A model generated the notes under the pieces. The model searched no databases. It was not told where the DNA came from and saw only the letters and a program-made list of their open reading frames with translations. Of a stretch of 64,000 bases of DNA, positions 16,825-25,851 are shown piece by piece. The stretch spans positions 1,674,001-1,738,000 of the forward strand of contig NC_009436.1 in assembly GCF_000016325.1 (NCBI RefSeq). Reading direction: 5' to 3'. The stretch is from Enterobacter sp. 638. GTDB lineage: Bacteria; Pseudomonadota; Gammaproteobacteria; Enterobacterales; Enterobacteriaceae. Every line of letters begins with the position of its first letter. Position 1 is the first letter of the stretch. The position numbers were made by a program, and so were the translations under genes.

Positions 16825-17448
16825 ATGCGTAAAATTATCTGCTCCATTGGGTTCATGCTGGGAATGACAGGGGTAACATTACCTCTTCACGCCAATACGT
16901 TGACGCAAAGCCTGACGCGTTGTGACACGACATTTTTCAGTGAGATTTATCATCAGCGAGCCAAACTCAGCCGCGTAGCACCTTTGACTGTCGACAAGCA
17001 CTCTCAGGCCTGGTTCAAAGCGCCCGCTGACGGTAATGGCACCCTCTGGTTTGCCCAACCTCTACATGAATTAAATTTGACGCTATCGGGATATTTCCTG
17101 CAAACCAGCAACCTCAATGAAATCAATTACGGTAAGTACTATTACTGGGGGTTGGTTTTCAAAGAATCACAGGAAGAGGTCATGTCCAGGCTTGATCATT
17201 TAACCTGGACTAAGGCTGGAGATGATTATATTTCTCAGACGATGATTAAAGCAGACGCAAAAAGTGCCTGGGAACAAAATGCGCAGGCGGTGTCGGGTAT
17301 TGCTCCGGCAGAACAAAGTGCCGAAAAGCTTCTGATGCTCAGCAAAGGCAAAGAAGGGACATTACTGCTCTGTTCAGTTCAGGGAAATGTAACGCCTGAC
17401 ATGCTAAAGACATTACGACCTGATTTATCAGGTGGGGCAGTAAAATGA
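16825..17448 (+). CDS. Secreted hypothetical protein, 207 residues
   Basis: Signal peptide at residues 1-24 (cleavage after LPLHAN region), with an AGGG ribosome site upstream. The mature part has two Cys (CDTTFFSEIY and LLLCSVQGNV) that could form a disulphide, and a tyrosine-rich middle (NEINYGKYYYWGLVF). I do not recognise the family. Its stop overlaps the start of the next lipoprotein gene by 4 nt (ATGA), so the two are translated together and probably act in the same envelope process. Confidence 0.7.
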   Translation: MRKIICSIGFMLGMTGVTLPLHANTLTQSLTRCDTTFFSEIYHQRAKLSRVAPLTVDKHSQAWFKAPADGNGTLWFAQPLHELNLTLSGYFLQTSNLNEINYGKYYYWGLVFKESQEEVMSRLDHLTWTKAGDDYISQTMIKADAKSAWEQNAQAVSGIAPAEQSAEKLLMLSKGKEGTLLLCSVQGNVTPDMLKTLRPDLSGGAVK

Positions 17449-17939
17449 AAAAGCTAACGTGGATGGTATTACTTATGCTGACGGGTTGTACTGGGATGAC
17501 TAAACCCCAGCCGCAAACGCCAGCCAAAGCACCGGCTGGTCTCATAAAAATCCTCGAAGATGAGAGCATTACCTCGTATGTCGATTTCAGGGTGATTTCA
17601 ACTTATCAGGGTAACAGCCACTTACGCCGGTTTTATCTCATCAATAACTACGCTGAGCGGACACTGATTATAAAAAATCCACCCGTCTACGTTTCCAGCT
17701 CCCGGGCAATCGATGTGATTAACTGCGACAAAAACCAGCGTGCTGTTATGGGACGTTCGCTTTTTTCCAAACCGTTCGCGGAGGGCGATCTTGTCCATGC
17801 GGGACTGGATGTGGGGCAATGGGAAACTTACCCGAAAGACTCTCTTTTTGGGATAATCGCTGAAAGCATGTGCAGTATTCCCGTTGAAAAACTTAAGCCA
17901 GAGCCGGCGAAAGAAAACCGCAAACCGCTCCTGGATTAA
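17445..17939 (+). CDS. Lipoprotein with surface-adhesin-E-like features
   Basis: 164 residues. The signal MKKLTWMVLLMLTGC has a lipobox LTGC, so the protein is lipidated at Cys15; the residues after it (TGM) do not suggest inner-membrane retention. The body has a Cys in INCDKNQRAVMGRSLFS and a late pattern GQWETYPKDS...SMCSIP. These recall the surface-adhesin E family (two Cys, G-x-W before the second). That similarity is by eye only. It is coupled to the upstream secreted protein gene. Confidence 0.7.
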   Translation: MKKLTWMVLLMLTGCTGMTKPQPQTPAKAPAGLIKILEDESITSYVDFRVISTYQGNSHLRRFYLINNYAERTLIIKNPPVYVSSSRAIDVINCDKNQRAVMGRSLFSKPFAEGDLVHAGLDVGQWETYPKDSLFGIIAESMCSIPVEKLKPEPAKENRKPLLD

Positions 17940-18314
17940 TTACCATTAATCGGATCTTGATGGTCCATGCTGAAGCGGATGGCCTGGATGAATAACGGGC
18001 CATCTGCAATAAATCAAAGAGCAGGGCGCTTGTCTGGTTCCTGCTTTGCGACAGCCCGATAACTCCTCACAGGCAACGTCACAAAAGGCTGTGAGCTCTT
18101 CATCATGATTTCCAGTACCGGCTCAGGTCTGGCAAATCCAGACGTAATCGCCTAAAGAACAACCCTCAATAATCCACCCACCCGCGTCCATCCGATCCCT
18201 CCTCTCGCTGCTAAAGTGCTTTCCTCTTTGCTACTACAAGCACATTGCGGTGCAAGAGGTCGTGAGTCAGCGGCGGTTTTGCTATGCTGATGCAAACCAA
18301 CAAGGAGAGCGCAG
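17940..18314. other. Gene-free junction region upstream of rutR
   Basis: 375 nt with no supported gene. Near 18239-18254 there is AGCACATTGCGGTGCA, similar to an NtrC site but one base short in the spacer. The rutR promoter must lie here. This should be the rutR-side junction of the accessory region. Confidence 0.45.
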
Positions 18315-18953
18315 ATGACACAAGGCGCAGTGCAAACCCCCGGTAAACGCTCGCGAGCGGTCAGTGCTAAGAAACAGGCTATTTTGAGTGCGGCGCTGGA
18401 TACCTTTTCGCAATACGGTATTCATGGCACCCGTCTTGAACAGGTCGCCGAGCTGTCGGGCGTATCGAAAACCAATCTGCTCTATTACTACCCCTCGAAA
18501 GAAGCACTCTACGTGGCGGTGCTGCAACAAATTCTCGATATCTGGCTCGCACCGCTGAAGGCGTTTCGGGAAGAGTTCACGCCGCTGGTGGCGATAAAAG
18601 AGTACATTCGGCTCAAACTCGAGGTGTCCCGCGATTATCCGCAGGCTTCAAAGTTGTTTTGCATGGAGATGCTGCAGGGGGCACCGCTTTTACAGGCGGA
18701 GTTGAGCGGTGATTTAAAGCAATTGATCGACGAGAAGTCGGCGATTATTGCGGGATGGGTGGAGAGCGGCAAGCTGGCGGCGGTGGATCCGCATCACCTG
18801 ATCTTTATGATTTGGGCCTCGACCCAGCACTACGCGGATTTTGGCAGTCAGGTCGAAGCGGTGACTGGAAAAACGCTCCAGGACGAAGCGTTTTTCCAGA
18901 GCGCGGTCGATAACGTCCAGCGCATGATTATCGAAGGCATTCGCCTGCGTTAA
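18315..18953 (+). CDS. rutR: RutR, pyrimidine-responsive TetR-family regulator
   Basis: 212 residues, full family length. The N-terminal TetR helix-turn-helix is intact (LEQVAELSGVSKTNLLYYYPSKEALY). The rest is the uracil-binding dimer domain with WASTQHYADF. RutR represses the rut operon and is released by uracil; it also affects car, gad and purine genes in E. coli. AAGGAG precedes the ATG. In E. coli it lies next to rutA; here about 14 kb of accessory DNA intervenes. Confidence 0.95.
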   Translation: MTQGAVQTPGKRSRAVSAKKQAILSAALDTFSQYGIHGTRLEQVAELSGVSKTNLLYYYPSKEALYVAVLQQILDIWLAPLKAFREEFTPLVAIKEYIRLKLEVSRDYPQASKLFCMEMLQGAPLLQAELSGDLKQLIDEKSAIIAGWVESGKLAAVDPHHLIFMIWASTQHYADFGSQVEAVTGKTLQDEAFFQSAVDNVQRMIIEGIRLR

Positions 18954-19348
18954 TTGGCCGGCGGCAGCGGGCAGCTTAAATCGCCTTCTTCACACTGCAT
19001 CATTGAGGCAAGGAACGCTTCACGGTCAGTGGTTTTTTCCGCCAGGCATTGATTCAGGATCATCGGCTGAACGCTGCCGCCCGCCGTGCCGGAGGCGGCG
19101 AAGGCGCAATCGGCATCACGCAGGGTGATCCACGCCTGCTGCGCTTTTTTGAGCAGATCGCGCTGAGGGACTGCGGCGCGCTTCATTGCATCCTGATACG
19201 TTTGATTCAGTTTTTTATCCGCCGCCTGATACTGCTGGGCAGCGCATATGTTCATCTCGGACTGCGTGTTGGCATTGGCGCAATCGTCTGCCAGCGCGCT
19301 AGCGCTAAACAGCAACGCTGCTGCGGTTATCATTAATCGTTTCATCAT
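18950..19348 (-). CDS. Secreted DUF1311 (LprI-like) protein
   Basis: 132 residues with a signal peptide ending near ASALAD. The mature part has the DUF1311/lysozyme-inhibitor LprI pattern: DCANANTQSEMNICAAQQYQ, LNQTYQDAMKR, AQQAWITLRDADCAF and C-terminal Cys residues, about six Cys in all. Members are periplasmic; some inhibit lysozyme. Its stop codon overlaps the rutR stop in the convergent direction. The putA terminator lies just upstream of its start. Confidence 0.8.
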   Translation of the reverse strand: MMKRLMITAAALLFSASALADDCANANTQSEMNICAAQQYQAADKKLNQTYQDAMKRAAVPQRDLLKKAQQAWITLRDADCAFAASGTAGGSVQPMILNQCLAEKTTDREAFLASMMQCEEGDLSCPLPPAN

Positions 19349-19361
19349 TTCACCCTAAAAA

Positions 19362-19383
19362 AAGGCCCCGTTTCCGGAGCCTT
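19362..19383 (-). terminator. putA terminator
   Basis: On the minus strand AAGGCTCC pairs with GGGGCCTT (one G-T pair) and is followed by a run of seven Ts. It lies 13 nt after the putA stop. Confidence 0.85.
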
Positions 19384-19395
19384 ATTAGCACAGCG

Positions 19396-22300
19396 TTACC
19401 CGATTGTCATCAGGCTGGCGTTACCGCCCGCCGCCGCGGTGTTGACGCTGAGCGAGTGCTCCACGTACAGACGCTCCAGCAGCAGATTGGTTTCGCCACG
19501 GGCAAAGCCCTGAACCGAAACAATCGCACCGTCACGTGCCGCAACTTGCTCGCACAACTCACGTAGCTGGTCGGAATCACCGTGGTAAATCACCGCGTCA
19601 AAGGCCTGGGCAATCAGGACGTCGGGCTTCGCGTAGCGAATACGACCGGAAACCTCTTTCGGCAGCTGTTTTGCCAGGTCGCGGTGCAAACCGTCTTCCG
19701 GCCACAGCACTTCACAACCCGTCGCCATAGCGGCCGCCAGCTGCACCAGCGTATCCTGTTCATTATCAGCGACGCACAGCACGCGCTCGCGCGGCATCAG
19801 CGTCCAGGTGTTGCGCTCGCCGGTTGGACCAGGCAGCAGACGCTGCGTACCGGCCTGCGCCTGTTCGCCATACTGCTGACACAACGCGCGCAGTTCCGGG
19901 CGTTTTTCTGCCCATTTCGCCAGCGCGTCCAGCGGCTGCGAAATCAGGGCTTTCACTTGCGCATCGACCGGGCGCTCAGCATCCTGTCGCGCCAGCGTAA
20001 TGCCCAACGCGTTCTCTGGACGGTTCGCCAGCAGACGGTACAGATACAGCGGACCACCGGCTTTCGGACCCGTTCCGGATAGCCCTTCACCGCCAAACGG
20101 TTGCACGCCGACCACTGCGCCAACCATATTGCGGTTGACGTACAGGTTCCCTACTTTCGCACTGCCGGTGACTTGCGCGATGGTTTCGTCGATTCGGGTG
20201 TGCACGCCGAGCGTCAAGCCGTAGCCGGAGGCGTTGATTTGTTCCACCAGCGCTTCAAGGTTGTTGCGGCTATAGCGCACCACGTGCAGCACCGGGCCGA
20301 AGACCTCTTTTTTCAGCTCGTCGAAGCTTGAAAGCTCAATCAACGTCGGGGCGATAAATGTCCCGGTGTTCCATTCGCGGGCGTCTTCGCTGTTTTCACG
20401 AACCGCCTGGAAGACTGGACGGCCTTTGGCGCGCATCGCCTGGATGTGCTGTTCGATATTGGCTTTGGCTTCGGCATCAATCACCGGACCGATATCGGTG
20501 GTCAGGCGTCCTGGATTCCCCATACGGCATTCGGCCATCGCACCACGCAGCATTTTCAGCGTGTGGTCGGCGATGTCGTCCTGCAAGCACAGTACGCGCA
20601 GGGCAGAGCAGCGCTGACCGGCACTGTCGAACGCCGAGGCCAGCACGTCCACCACCACCTGTTCGGTCAAGGCGGAAGAATCCACGATCATGGCGTTCAT
20701 CCCGCCGGTTTCGGCGACCAGCGGTGTCGGGCGACCCTGCGGATCAAGGCGCGTCGCGATATTACGTTGCAGCAGCGTCGCCACTTCGGTCGAGCCGGTA
20801 AACATCACCCCGCGTACGCGGTTATCCGACGTCAGCTTCGCGCCGACGGTTTCGCCTCGGCCTGGCAGAAGTTGTACCACACCTGGCGGAACGCCTGCTT
20901 CCAGCAGGATGTTGATCCCTTGAGCGGCAATCAGCGGGGTTTGCTCGGCGGGTTTTGCCAGCACGCTGTTACCGGCGGCCAGCGCGGCCGCGATCTGTCC
21001 GGTGAAAATGGCCAGCGGGAAGTTCCACGGGCTGATACAGACCACCGGACCGAGCGGGCGGTGGGTTTCGTTATCGAAATCGTTGCGCACCTGGCCCGCA
21101 TAGTAATGCAGGAAATCAACCGCCTCGCGCACTTCGGCAATCGCGTTGCTGAAGGTTTTACCCGCTTCGCGCACCAGAATGCCGATCAATTGCTGCATCT
21201 GGCCTTCCATCAGGATCGCGGCGCGTTCCAGAGTCGCCGCACGCTCCTGCGGTGGCGTGGCGAACCAGATAGGCGCGTTATTGACGGCATTTTCCAGCGC
21301 CAGTTCGACTTCACTTTCGGTTGCTTCGCGCACAAATCCGACGACATCTTTTGGTTCGGCTGGGTTAACCACCGGCTGCATTTCACCGGCGTCGACCGAT
21401 TGCTCAAGAATCGGTTTGGCCTGCCATTTTTGCAGCGCGCTGTTGAGCAGGGCGGAGGAGAGCGACGCCAGACGGTGTTCGTTCGTCAGATCCAGGCCCG
21501 CAGAGTTGACGCGATCTTTTCCGTACAGCTCGCGCGGCAGAGGGATTTTTGGGTGCGGGAGACCGATTTGGCCTTCCTGTGCGGCTAATTTTTCCACCGC
21601 CTGAACCGGATCCGCAACCAGCTCATCCAGCGGCAGCGTAGTGTCGGCGATGCGGTTCACGAACGAGGTGTTCGCGCCGTTCTCGAGCAGACGGCGCACC
21701 AGATACGCCAGCAGCGTTTCGTGCGTGCCGACCGGAGCATAAATGCGGCATGGACGGTTCAGTTTGCCATCCGCCACTTTGCCGGTGACCTGCTCGTACA
21801 GCGGCTCACCCATGCCGTGCAGGCACTGGAATTCATACTGGCCTGGATAGTAGTTTTGTCCGGCCAGGCTGTAAATTGCCGCCAGCGTATGGGCGTTGTG
21901 GGTGGCGAACTGCGGGTAAATCAGGTTCGGCACGCCAAGCAGTTTTTTCGCACAGGCCAGATAAGAGACGTCGGTGTAGACCTTGCGGGTGTAGACCGGA
22001 TAGCCTTCCAGGCCGTCCATTTGCGCACGTTTGATTTCGCTGTCCCAGTAAGCGCCTTTCACCAGACGAATCATCAGACGACGACGGCTGCGGGAAGCCA
22101 AATCAATGAGGTAATCAATGACAAACGGGCAGCGTTTCAGGTAGGCCTGGATGACAAAACCAATCCCGTTCCAGCCCGCCAGCTCTGGCTCGAAGCACAG
22201 CTTTTCCAGCATGTCGAGAGAGATTTCCAGACGATCGGCTTCTTCGGCATCGATGTTAATGCCGATGTCGTACTGGCGCGCCAGCAGGGTTAATGACTTC

Positions 22301-23358
22301 AGGCGCGGATAGAGTTCGTCAATCACGCGGTCATACTGCGCACGGCTGTAGCGCGGGTGCAGGGCAGAAAGCTTGATCGAAATGCCCGGACCTTCGTAGA
22401 TACCGCGGCCGTTAGAGGCTTTGCCAATCGCGTGGATCGCCTGTTGATAAGAGACCATATACGCCTGCGCATCAGCGGCGGTGAGCGCCGCTTCACCCAG
22501 CATATCGTAGGAGTAGCGGAACCCTTTATCTTCGAGCTTGCGGGCGTTTGCCAACGCTTCGGAAATGGTTTCCCCGGTCACGAACTGTTCGCCCATCAGG
22601 CGCATCGCCATGTCCACGCCCTTGCGGATCAGCGGCTCGCCACTTTTACCGATAATGCGGTTCAGGGAGCGCGAGAGATTGGCTTCGTTATGGGTCGACA
22701 CCAGTTTGCCGGTAAACAACAGACCCCAGGTCGCGGCGTTCACAAACAGCGACGGGCTGCGGCCAATGTGAGAATGCCAGTTGCCGTTGCTGATTTTGTC
22801 GCGGATTAGCGCATCGCGGGTGGCTTTATCCGGGATGCGCAGCAGCGCTTCGGCCAGGCACATCAGCGCCACGCCTTCCAGCGACGAAAGCGAGAACTCC
22901 TGCAACAGCCCTTGCACCATTCCGGCGCGACCGGTTGCGGTTTTCTGGTTGCGGAGTTTGTCGGCAAGCTGATACGCCAGGCTGTGCGCCTGCGAGGCAA
23001 TCGGCTCCGGCAGGCGTGCTTGCTCAAGCAGCATTGGGACGGCGTCGGTTTCGGCACGGCGATACGCGGCGGTGATGGCCGCGCGGCTAACGGACTGCGG
23101 CAGAATCTGTTCGGCGAAATCGAGGAAAGGTTGATGAATTTCTTCAACGGCTGGCGTCGTATCTTCGCTTTCGTTGGCCGCTCCGGCCAGCAGGGCAGGC
23201 AATTCCGGTAAACCGTCTTCACTTTCCAGACGTTCCAGATAATTAAAAATGGCCTGCTTAATTAACCAGTGCGGTGTGCGGTCAATTCGAGTGGCGGCGC
23301 TTTTAATCCGTTCGCGGGTCGCGTCATCCAGCTTAACCCCCATGGTGGTCATGCCCAT
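19396..23358 (-). CDS. putA: PutA, trifunctional proline utilisation protein
   Basis: 1320 residues, the full enterobacterial length. It contains, in order, an N-terminal ribbon-helix-helix DNA-binding domain (about 1-47, TTMGVKLDDATRERIK), the FAD proline dehydrogenase barrel (about 250-570, ending RRRLMIRLVKGAYWD and the HNAHTLAA region) and the P5C dehydrogenase (about 650-1100, with GGMNAMIVDSSA and the catalytic Cys in DSAGQRCSALR). It oxidises proline to glutamate at the membrane and represses put when not membrane-bound. The start (ATG 23356-23358, with AGGAG) was chosen because 78 upstream in-frame codons run into the operator region. Confidence 0.97.
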   Translation of the reverse strand: MGMTTMGVKLDDATRERIKSAATRIDRTPHWLIKQAIFNYLERLESEDGLPELPALLAGAANESEDTTPAVEEIHQPFLDFAEQILPQSVSRAAITAAYRRAETDAVPMLLEQARLPEPIASQAHSLAYQLADKLRNQKTATGRAGMVQGLLQEFSLSSLEGVALMCLAEALLRIPDKATRDALIRDKISNGNWHSHIGRSPSLFVNAATWGLLFTGKLVSTHNEANLSRSLNRIIGKSGEPLIRKGVDMAMRLMGEQFVTGETISEALANARKLEDKGFRYSYDMLGEAALTAADAQAYMVSYQQAIHAIGKASNGRGIYEGPGISIKLSALHPRYSRAQYDRVIDELYPRLKSLTLLARQYDIGINIDAEEADRLEISLDMLEKLCFEPELAGWNGIGFVIQAYLKRCPFVIDYLIDLASRSRRRLMIRLVKGAYWDSEIKRAQMDGLEGYPVYTRKVYTDVSYLACAKKLLGVPNLIYPQFATHNAHTLAAIYSLAGQNYYPGQYEFQCLHGMGEPLYEQVTGKVADGKLNRPCRIYAPVGTHETLLAYLVRRLLENGANTSFVNRIADTTLPLDELVADPVQAVEKLAAQEGQIGLPHPKIPLPRELYGKDRVNSAGLDLTNEHRLASLSSALLNSALQKWQAKPILEQSVDAGEMQPVVNPAEPKDVVGFVREATESEVELALENAVNNAPIWFATPPQERAATLERAAILMEGQMQQLIGILVREAGKTFSNAIAEVREAVDFLHYYAGQVRNDFDNETHRPLGPVVCISPWNFPLAIFTGQIAAALAAGNSVLAKPAEQTPLIAAQGINILLEAGVPPGVVQLLPGRGETVGAKLTSDNRVRGVMFTGSTEVATLLQRNIATRLDPQGRPTPLVAETGGMNAMIVDSSALTEQVVVDVLASAFDSAGQRCSALRVLCLQDDIADHTLKMLRGAMAECRMGNPGRLTTDIGPVIDAEAKANIEQHIQAMRAKGRPVFQAVRENSEDAREWNTGTFIAPTLIELSSFDELKKEVFGPVLHVVRYSRNNLEALVEQINASGYGLTLGVHTRIDETIAQVTGSAKVGNLYVNRNMVGAVVGVQPFGGEGLSGTGPKAGGPLYLYRLLANRPENALGITLARQDAERPVDAQVKALISQPLDALAKWAEKRPELRALCQQYGEQAQAGTQRLLPGPTGERNTWTLMPRERVLCVADNEQDTLVQLAAAMATGCEVLWPEDGLHRDLAKQLPKEVSGRIRYAKPDVLIAQAFDAVIYHGDSDQLRELCEQVAARDGAIVSVQGFARGETNLLLERLYVEHSLSVNTAAAGGNASLMTIG

Positions 23359-23781
23359 GCCAAAACTCCTGTTGTGCTGTAGTGATGTTTTGTAGTTAGC
23401 GTGAAATATCCACCATGTTGCAACTTTGTGCAACCGCGTTAAATGTGACATGGTTTGCAAGCTGAAAAATGAATGAATTGTTAACAGAAGGTAAGCTGGA
23501 AAAAAGTGCTGGATTCTGCGTGTGAACCCTGTTTTTATGCGGCACTTAACACTTTTAAAAGGTGCAACCCGTAAAAGCGTGAGCGAGTGCAACCTCTGTA
23601 AAAGACGTATAAAACCAGGGATGAATTTGATGTAAATGCAGTGTTAAATCATTTGTGAAAGGGGAACGCTTACGGCAGGATACGCGCGCCCAACAGAAAC
23701 ACATACACGCATCACTACGTTCCGGTGATGAAATAATAAGGCGGCCCGGAAGGCTGTCGCTCGACATTTTGGAGAATTTGA
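23359..23781. promoter_or_regulatory. putA-putP divergent control region with PutA operators
   Basis: About 420 nt between divergent putA and putP. The PutA-binding core GTTGCA occurs at 23417-23422 and, inverted (TGCAAC), at 23429-23434, 23563-23568 and 23588-23593. The first two form a facing pair close to putA; the last two form a tandem pair 25 bp apart. This matches the known multi-operator layout of put control regions. Confidence 0.75.
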
Positions 23782-25290
23782 ATGGCTATTAGCACACCGA
23801 TGCTGGTGACATTTCTCGTTTATATTTTTGGCATGATCTTGATAGGGTTTTTGGCGTGGCGATCAACGAAGAACTTCGATGATTATATTCTGGGCGGGCG
23901 CAGTTTAGGGCCGATGGTCACCGCGCTGTCTGCGGGTGCATCCGACATGAGCGGCTGGCTGCTGATGGGCCTGCCGGGCGCGATTTTTATCTCGGGGATT
24001 TCTGAAAGCTGGATAGCTATTGGCCTGACGCTGGGCGCATGGGTCAACTGGAAGCTGGTGGCGGGGCGCCTGCGCGTTCACACCGAGTTAAACAACAATG
24101 CGCTGACGCTGCCGGATTACTTCACCGGGCGTTTCGAGGATAAAAGCCGCATTCTGCGCATTATCTCCGCGCTGGTCATTTTGCTGTTCTTCACCATCTA
24201 TTGTGCCTCTGGCATTGTGGCGGGTGCGCGTCTGTTCGAAAGCACCTTCGGGATGAGCTACGAAACGGCGCTGTGGGCCGGTGCCGCTGCGACCATCATT
24301 TATACCTTCGTTGGCGGTTTCCTGGCGGTGAGCTGGACCGATACCGTGCAGGCGAGTCTGATGATTTTCGCGCTGATCCTGACCCCGGTGATTGTGATTA
24401 TCACGGTTGGCGGCTTTGGTGATTCGCTGGAAGTGATCAAACAGAAGAGCATTGAAAACGTCGATATGCTGAAAGGGCTTAACTTCGTGGCCATTGTTTC
24501 GCTGATGGGCTGGGGCCTGGGCTACTTTGGTCAGCCGCATATTCTGGCGCGTTTCATGGCCGCCGATTCCCACCACACCATCGTTCATGCCCGTCGTATC
24601 AGTATGACGTGGATGATCCTGTGTCTGGCCGGTGCGTGTGCCGTCGGCTTCTTCGGTATCGCCTACTTCACGAATAACCCGGCGCTGGCGGGAGCGGTCA
24701 ATCAGAACGCCGAGCGCGTGTTTATCGAGCTGGCGCAGATTCTGTTTAACCCGTGGATTGCCGGTATTCTACTGTCTGCCATTCTGGCGGCGGTGATGTC
24801 GACGCTGAGCTGCCAGCTGCTGGTGTGCTCCAGTGCGATTACGGAAGATCTCTACAAAGCCTTCCTGCGTAAAGGCGCGAGCCAGAAAGAGCTGGTGTGG
24901 GTCGGGCGCTTTATGGTGCTGGTGGTAGCGTTGGTGTCTATTTCACTGGCCGCTAACCCGGAGAACCGCGTGTTAGGTCTGGTAAGCTACGCGTGGGCAG
25001 GCTTTGGTGCTGCGTTTGGCCCGGTGGTGCTGTTCTCCGTGCTGTGGTCACGTATGACGCGTAATGGTGCGCTAGCCGGGATGATTATCGGTGCGGTGAC
25101 GGTTATCGTCTGGAAGCAGTTCGCGTGGCTGGGCCTGTACGAAATCATTCCAGGCTTTATCTTCGGTAGTATCGGTATCGTGGTGTTCAGCCTGCTGGGC
25201 AAAGCACCGTCGGCGTCGATGCAACAACGCTTCGCCGAAGCGGATGCGCAGTACCATACGGCACCGCCGTCTAAGTTGCAGGCCGAGTGA
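23782..25290 (+). CDS. putP: PutP, sodium/proline symporter
   Basis: 502 residues of the sodium:solute symporter family with thirteen predicted helices. Family motifs include the N-terminal YILGGRSLGPMVTALSAGASDMSGWLL stretch, which binds sodium and proline, and LSAILAAVMSTLSCQLLVCSSA. It imports proline across the inner membrane for PutA. A GGAG site lies 10 nt before the ATG. Divergent from putA and expected to be repressed by PutA. Confidence 0.97.
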   Translation: MAISTPMLVTFLVYIFGMILIGFLAWRSTKNFDDYILGGRSLGPMVTALSAGASDMSGWLLMGLPGAIFISGISESWIAIGLTLGAWVNWKLVAGRLRVHTELNNNALTLPDYFTGRFEDKSRILRIISALVILLFFTIYCASGIVAGARLFESTFGMSYETALWAGAAATIIYTFVGGFLAVSWTDTVQASLMIFALILTPVIVIITVGGFGDSLEVIKQKSIENVDMLKGLNFVAIVSLMGWGLGYFGQPHILARFMAADSHHTIVHARRISMTWMILCLAGACAVGFFGIAYFTNNPALAGAVNQNAERVFIELAQILFNPWIAGILLSAILAAVMSTLSCQLLVCSSAITEDLYKAFLRKGASQKELVWVGRFMVLVVALVSISLAANPENRVLGLVSYAWAGFGAAFGPVVLFSVLWSRMTRNGALAGMIIGAVTVIVWKQFAWLGLYEIIPGFIFGSIGIVVFSLLGKAPSASMQQRFAEADAQYHTAPPSKLQAE

Positions 25291-25302
25291 TGTGATTCCT
25301 CT

Positions 25303-25324
25303 CCCTCTCCCAAACGGGAGAGGG
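25303..25324. repeat. REP-like palindrome after putP
   Basis: CCCTCTCCC and GGGAGAGGG form a perfect 9-bp stem with a 4-nt AAAC loop and no T run. This CCCTCTCCC-type hairpin is common between genes in Enterobacter-like genomes and resembles a REP unit more than a terminator. Confidence 0.55.
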
Positions 25325-25401
25325 AAACCCTCAATCCCTCTTGCTAAATCCCGCCATTTACGCTGATATCGCTGTGCTTATAACAATGAGGAAAGCGAAG
25401 A

Positions 25402-25821
25402 ATGACAATCAAAACAGGGCTGATGGCTGCCGCGATCTTGATGCTGGCAGGCTGCAACGCACCATCGCACAGCACCGCTGACGCCACCTGCAAAGCCGAT
25501 AATCAGATGCAGCAGACCACGCTGTATTTCGGGCTGAACCGTCCGGCAGGGGAACAGATCACCGGTCAGGAGTGGCAGCAGTTTGTGGATCAGGACGTGA
25601 CGCCACGTTTTCGTGATGGCTTAACGGTGTTTGATGCGCGCGGTCAGTGGCTGGGTAATGACGGCAAAGTGGCGCGTGAGCCAAGCAAAGCGTTGATGCT
25701 GATCCACGGCAAAGATGCCCAGAGCGAGAAGAATATTGAAGCCTTGCGCGGGGTGTATAAATCCCGGTTTGCGCAGGAATCGGTGATGCGTGTTGATCAG
25801 CCGGTCTGCGTTCAGTTCTAA
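25402..25821 (+). CDS. DUF3574 lipoprotein
   Basis: 139 residues. The signal sequence has lipobox LAGC (Cys at about residue 19). The mature domain matches DUF3574: TTLYFGLNRPAGEQITGQEWQQFVDQ, TPRFRDGLTVFDARGQWLG and a C-terminal FAQESVMRVDQPVCVQF. Its function is unknown. It is probably on its own transcript, ending at a strong bidirectional terminator shared with the convergent nupC-like gene. Confidence 0.85.
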   Translation: MTIKTGLMAAAILMLAGCNAPSHSTADATCKADNQMQQTTLYFGLNRPAGEQITGQEWQQFVDQDVTPRFRDGLTVFDARGQWLGNDGKVAREPSKALMLIHGKDAQSEKNIEALRGVYKSRFAQESVMRVDQPVCVQF

Positions 25822-25824
25822 GAA

Positions 25825-25846
25825 AACGGCGGGAAATCCCGCCGTT
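25825..25846. terminator. Bidirectional terminator
   Basis: AACGGCGGG and CCCGCCGTT form a perfect 9-bp stem with a 4-nt loop and T-rich tails on both strands. It lies between the convergent DUF3574 gene and the nupC-like gene. Confidence 0.9.
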
Positions 25847-25851
25847 ATTTT

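Noticed and set aside
20446..22809. Long plus-strand frames inside putA
   Set aside because: They mirror codon bias of the opposite strand of a highly conserved gene and lack starts with ribosome sites.
23359..23592. N-terminal extension of PutA to 1398 residues
   Set aside because: The extra codons cover the PutA operators and have no ribosome site; the 1320-residue start matches the family.
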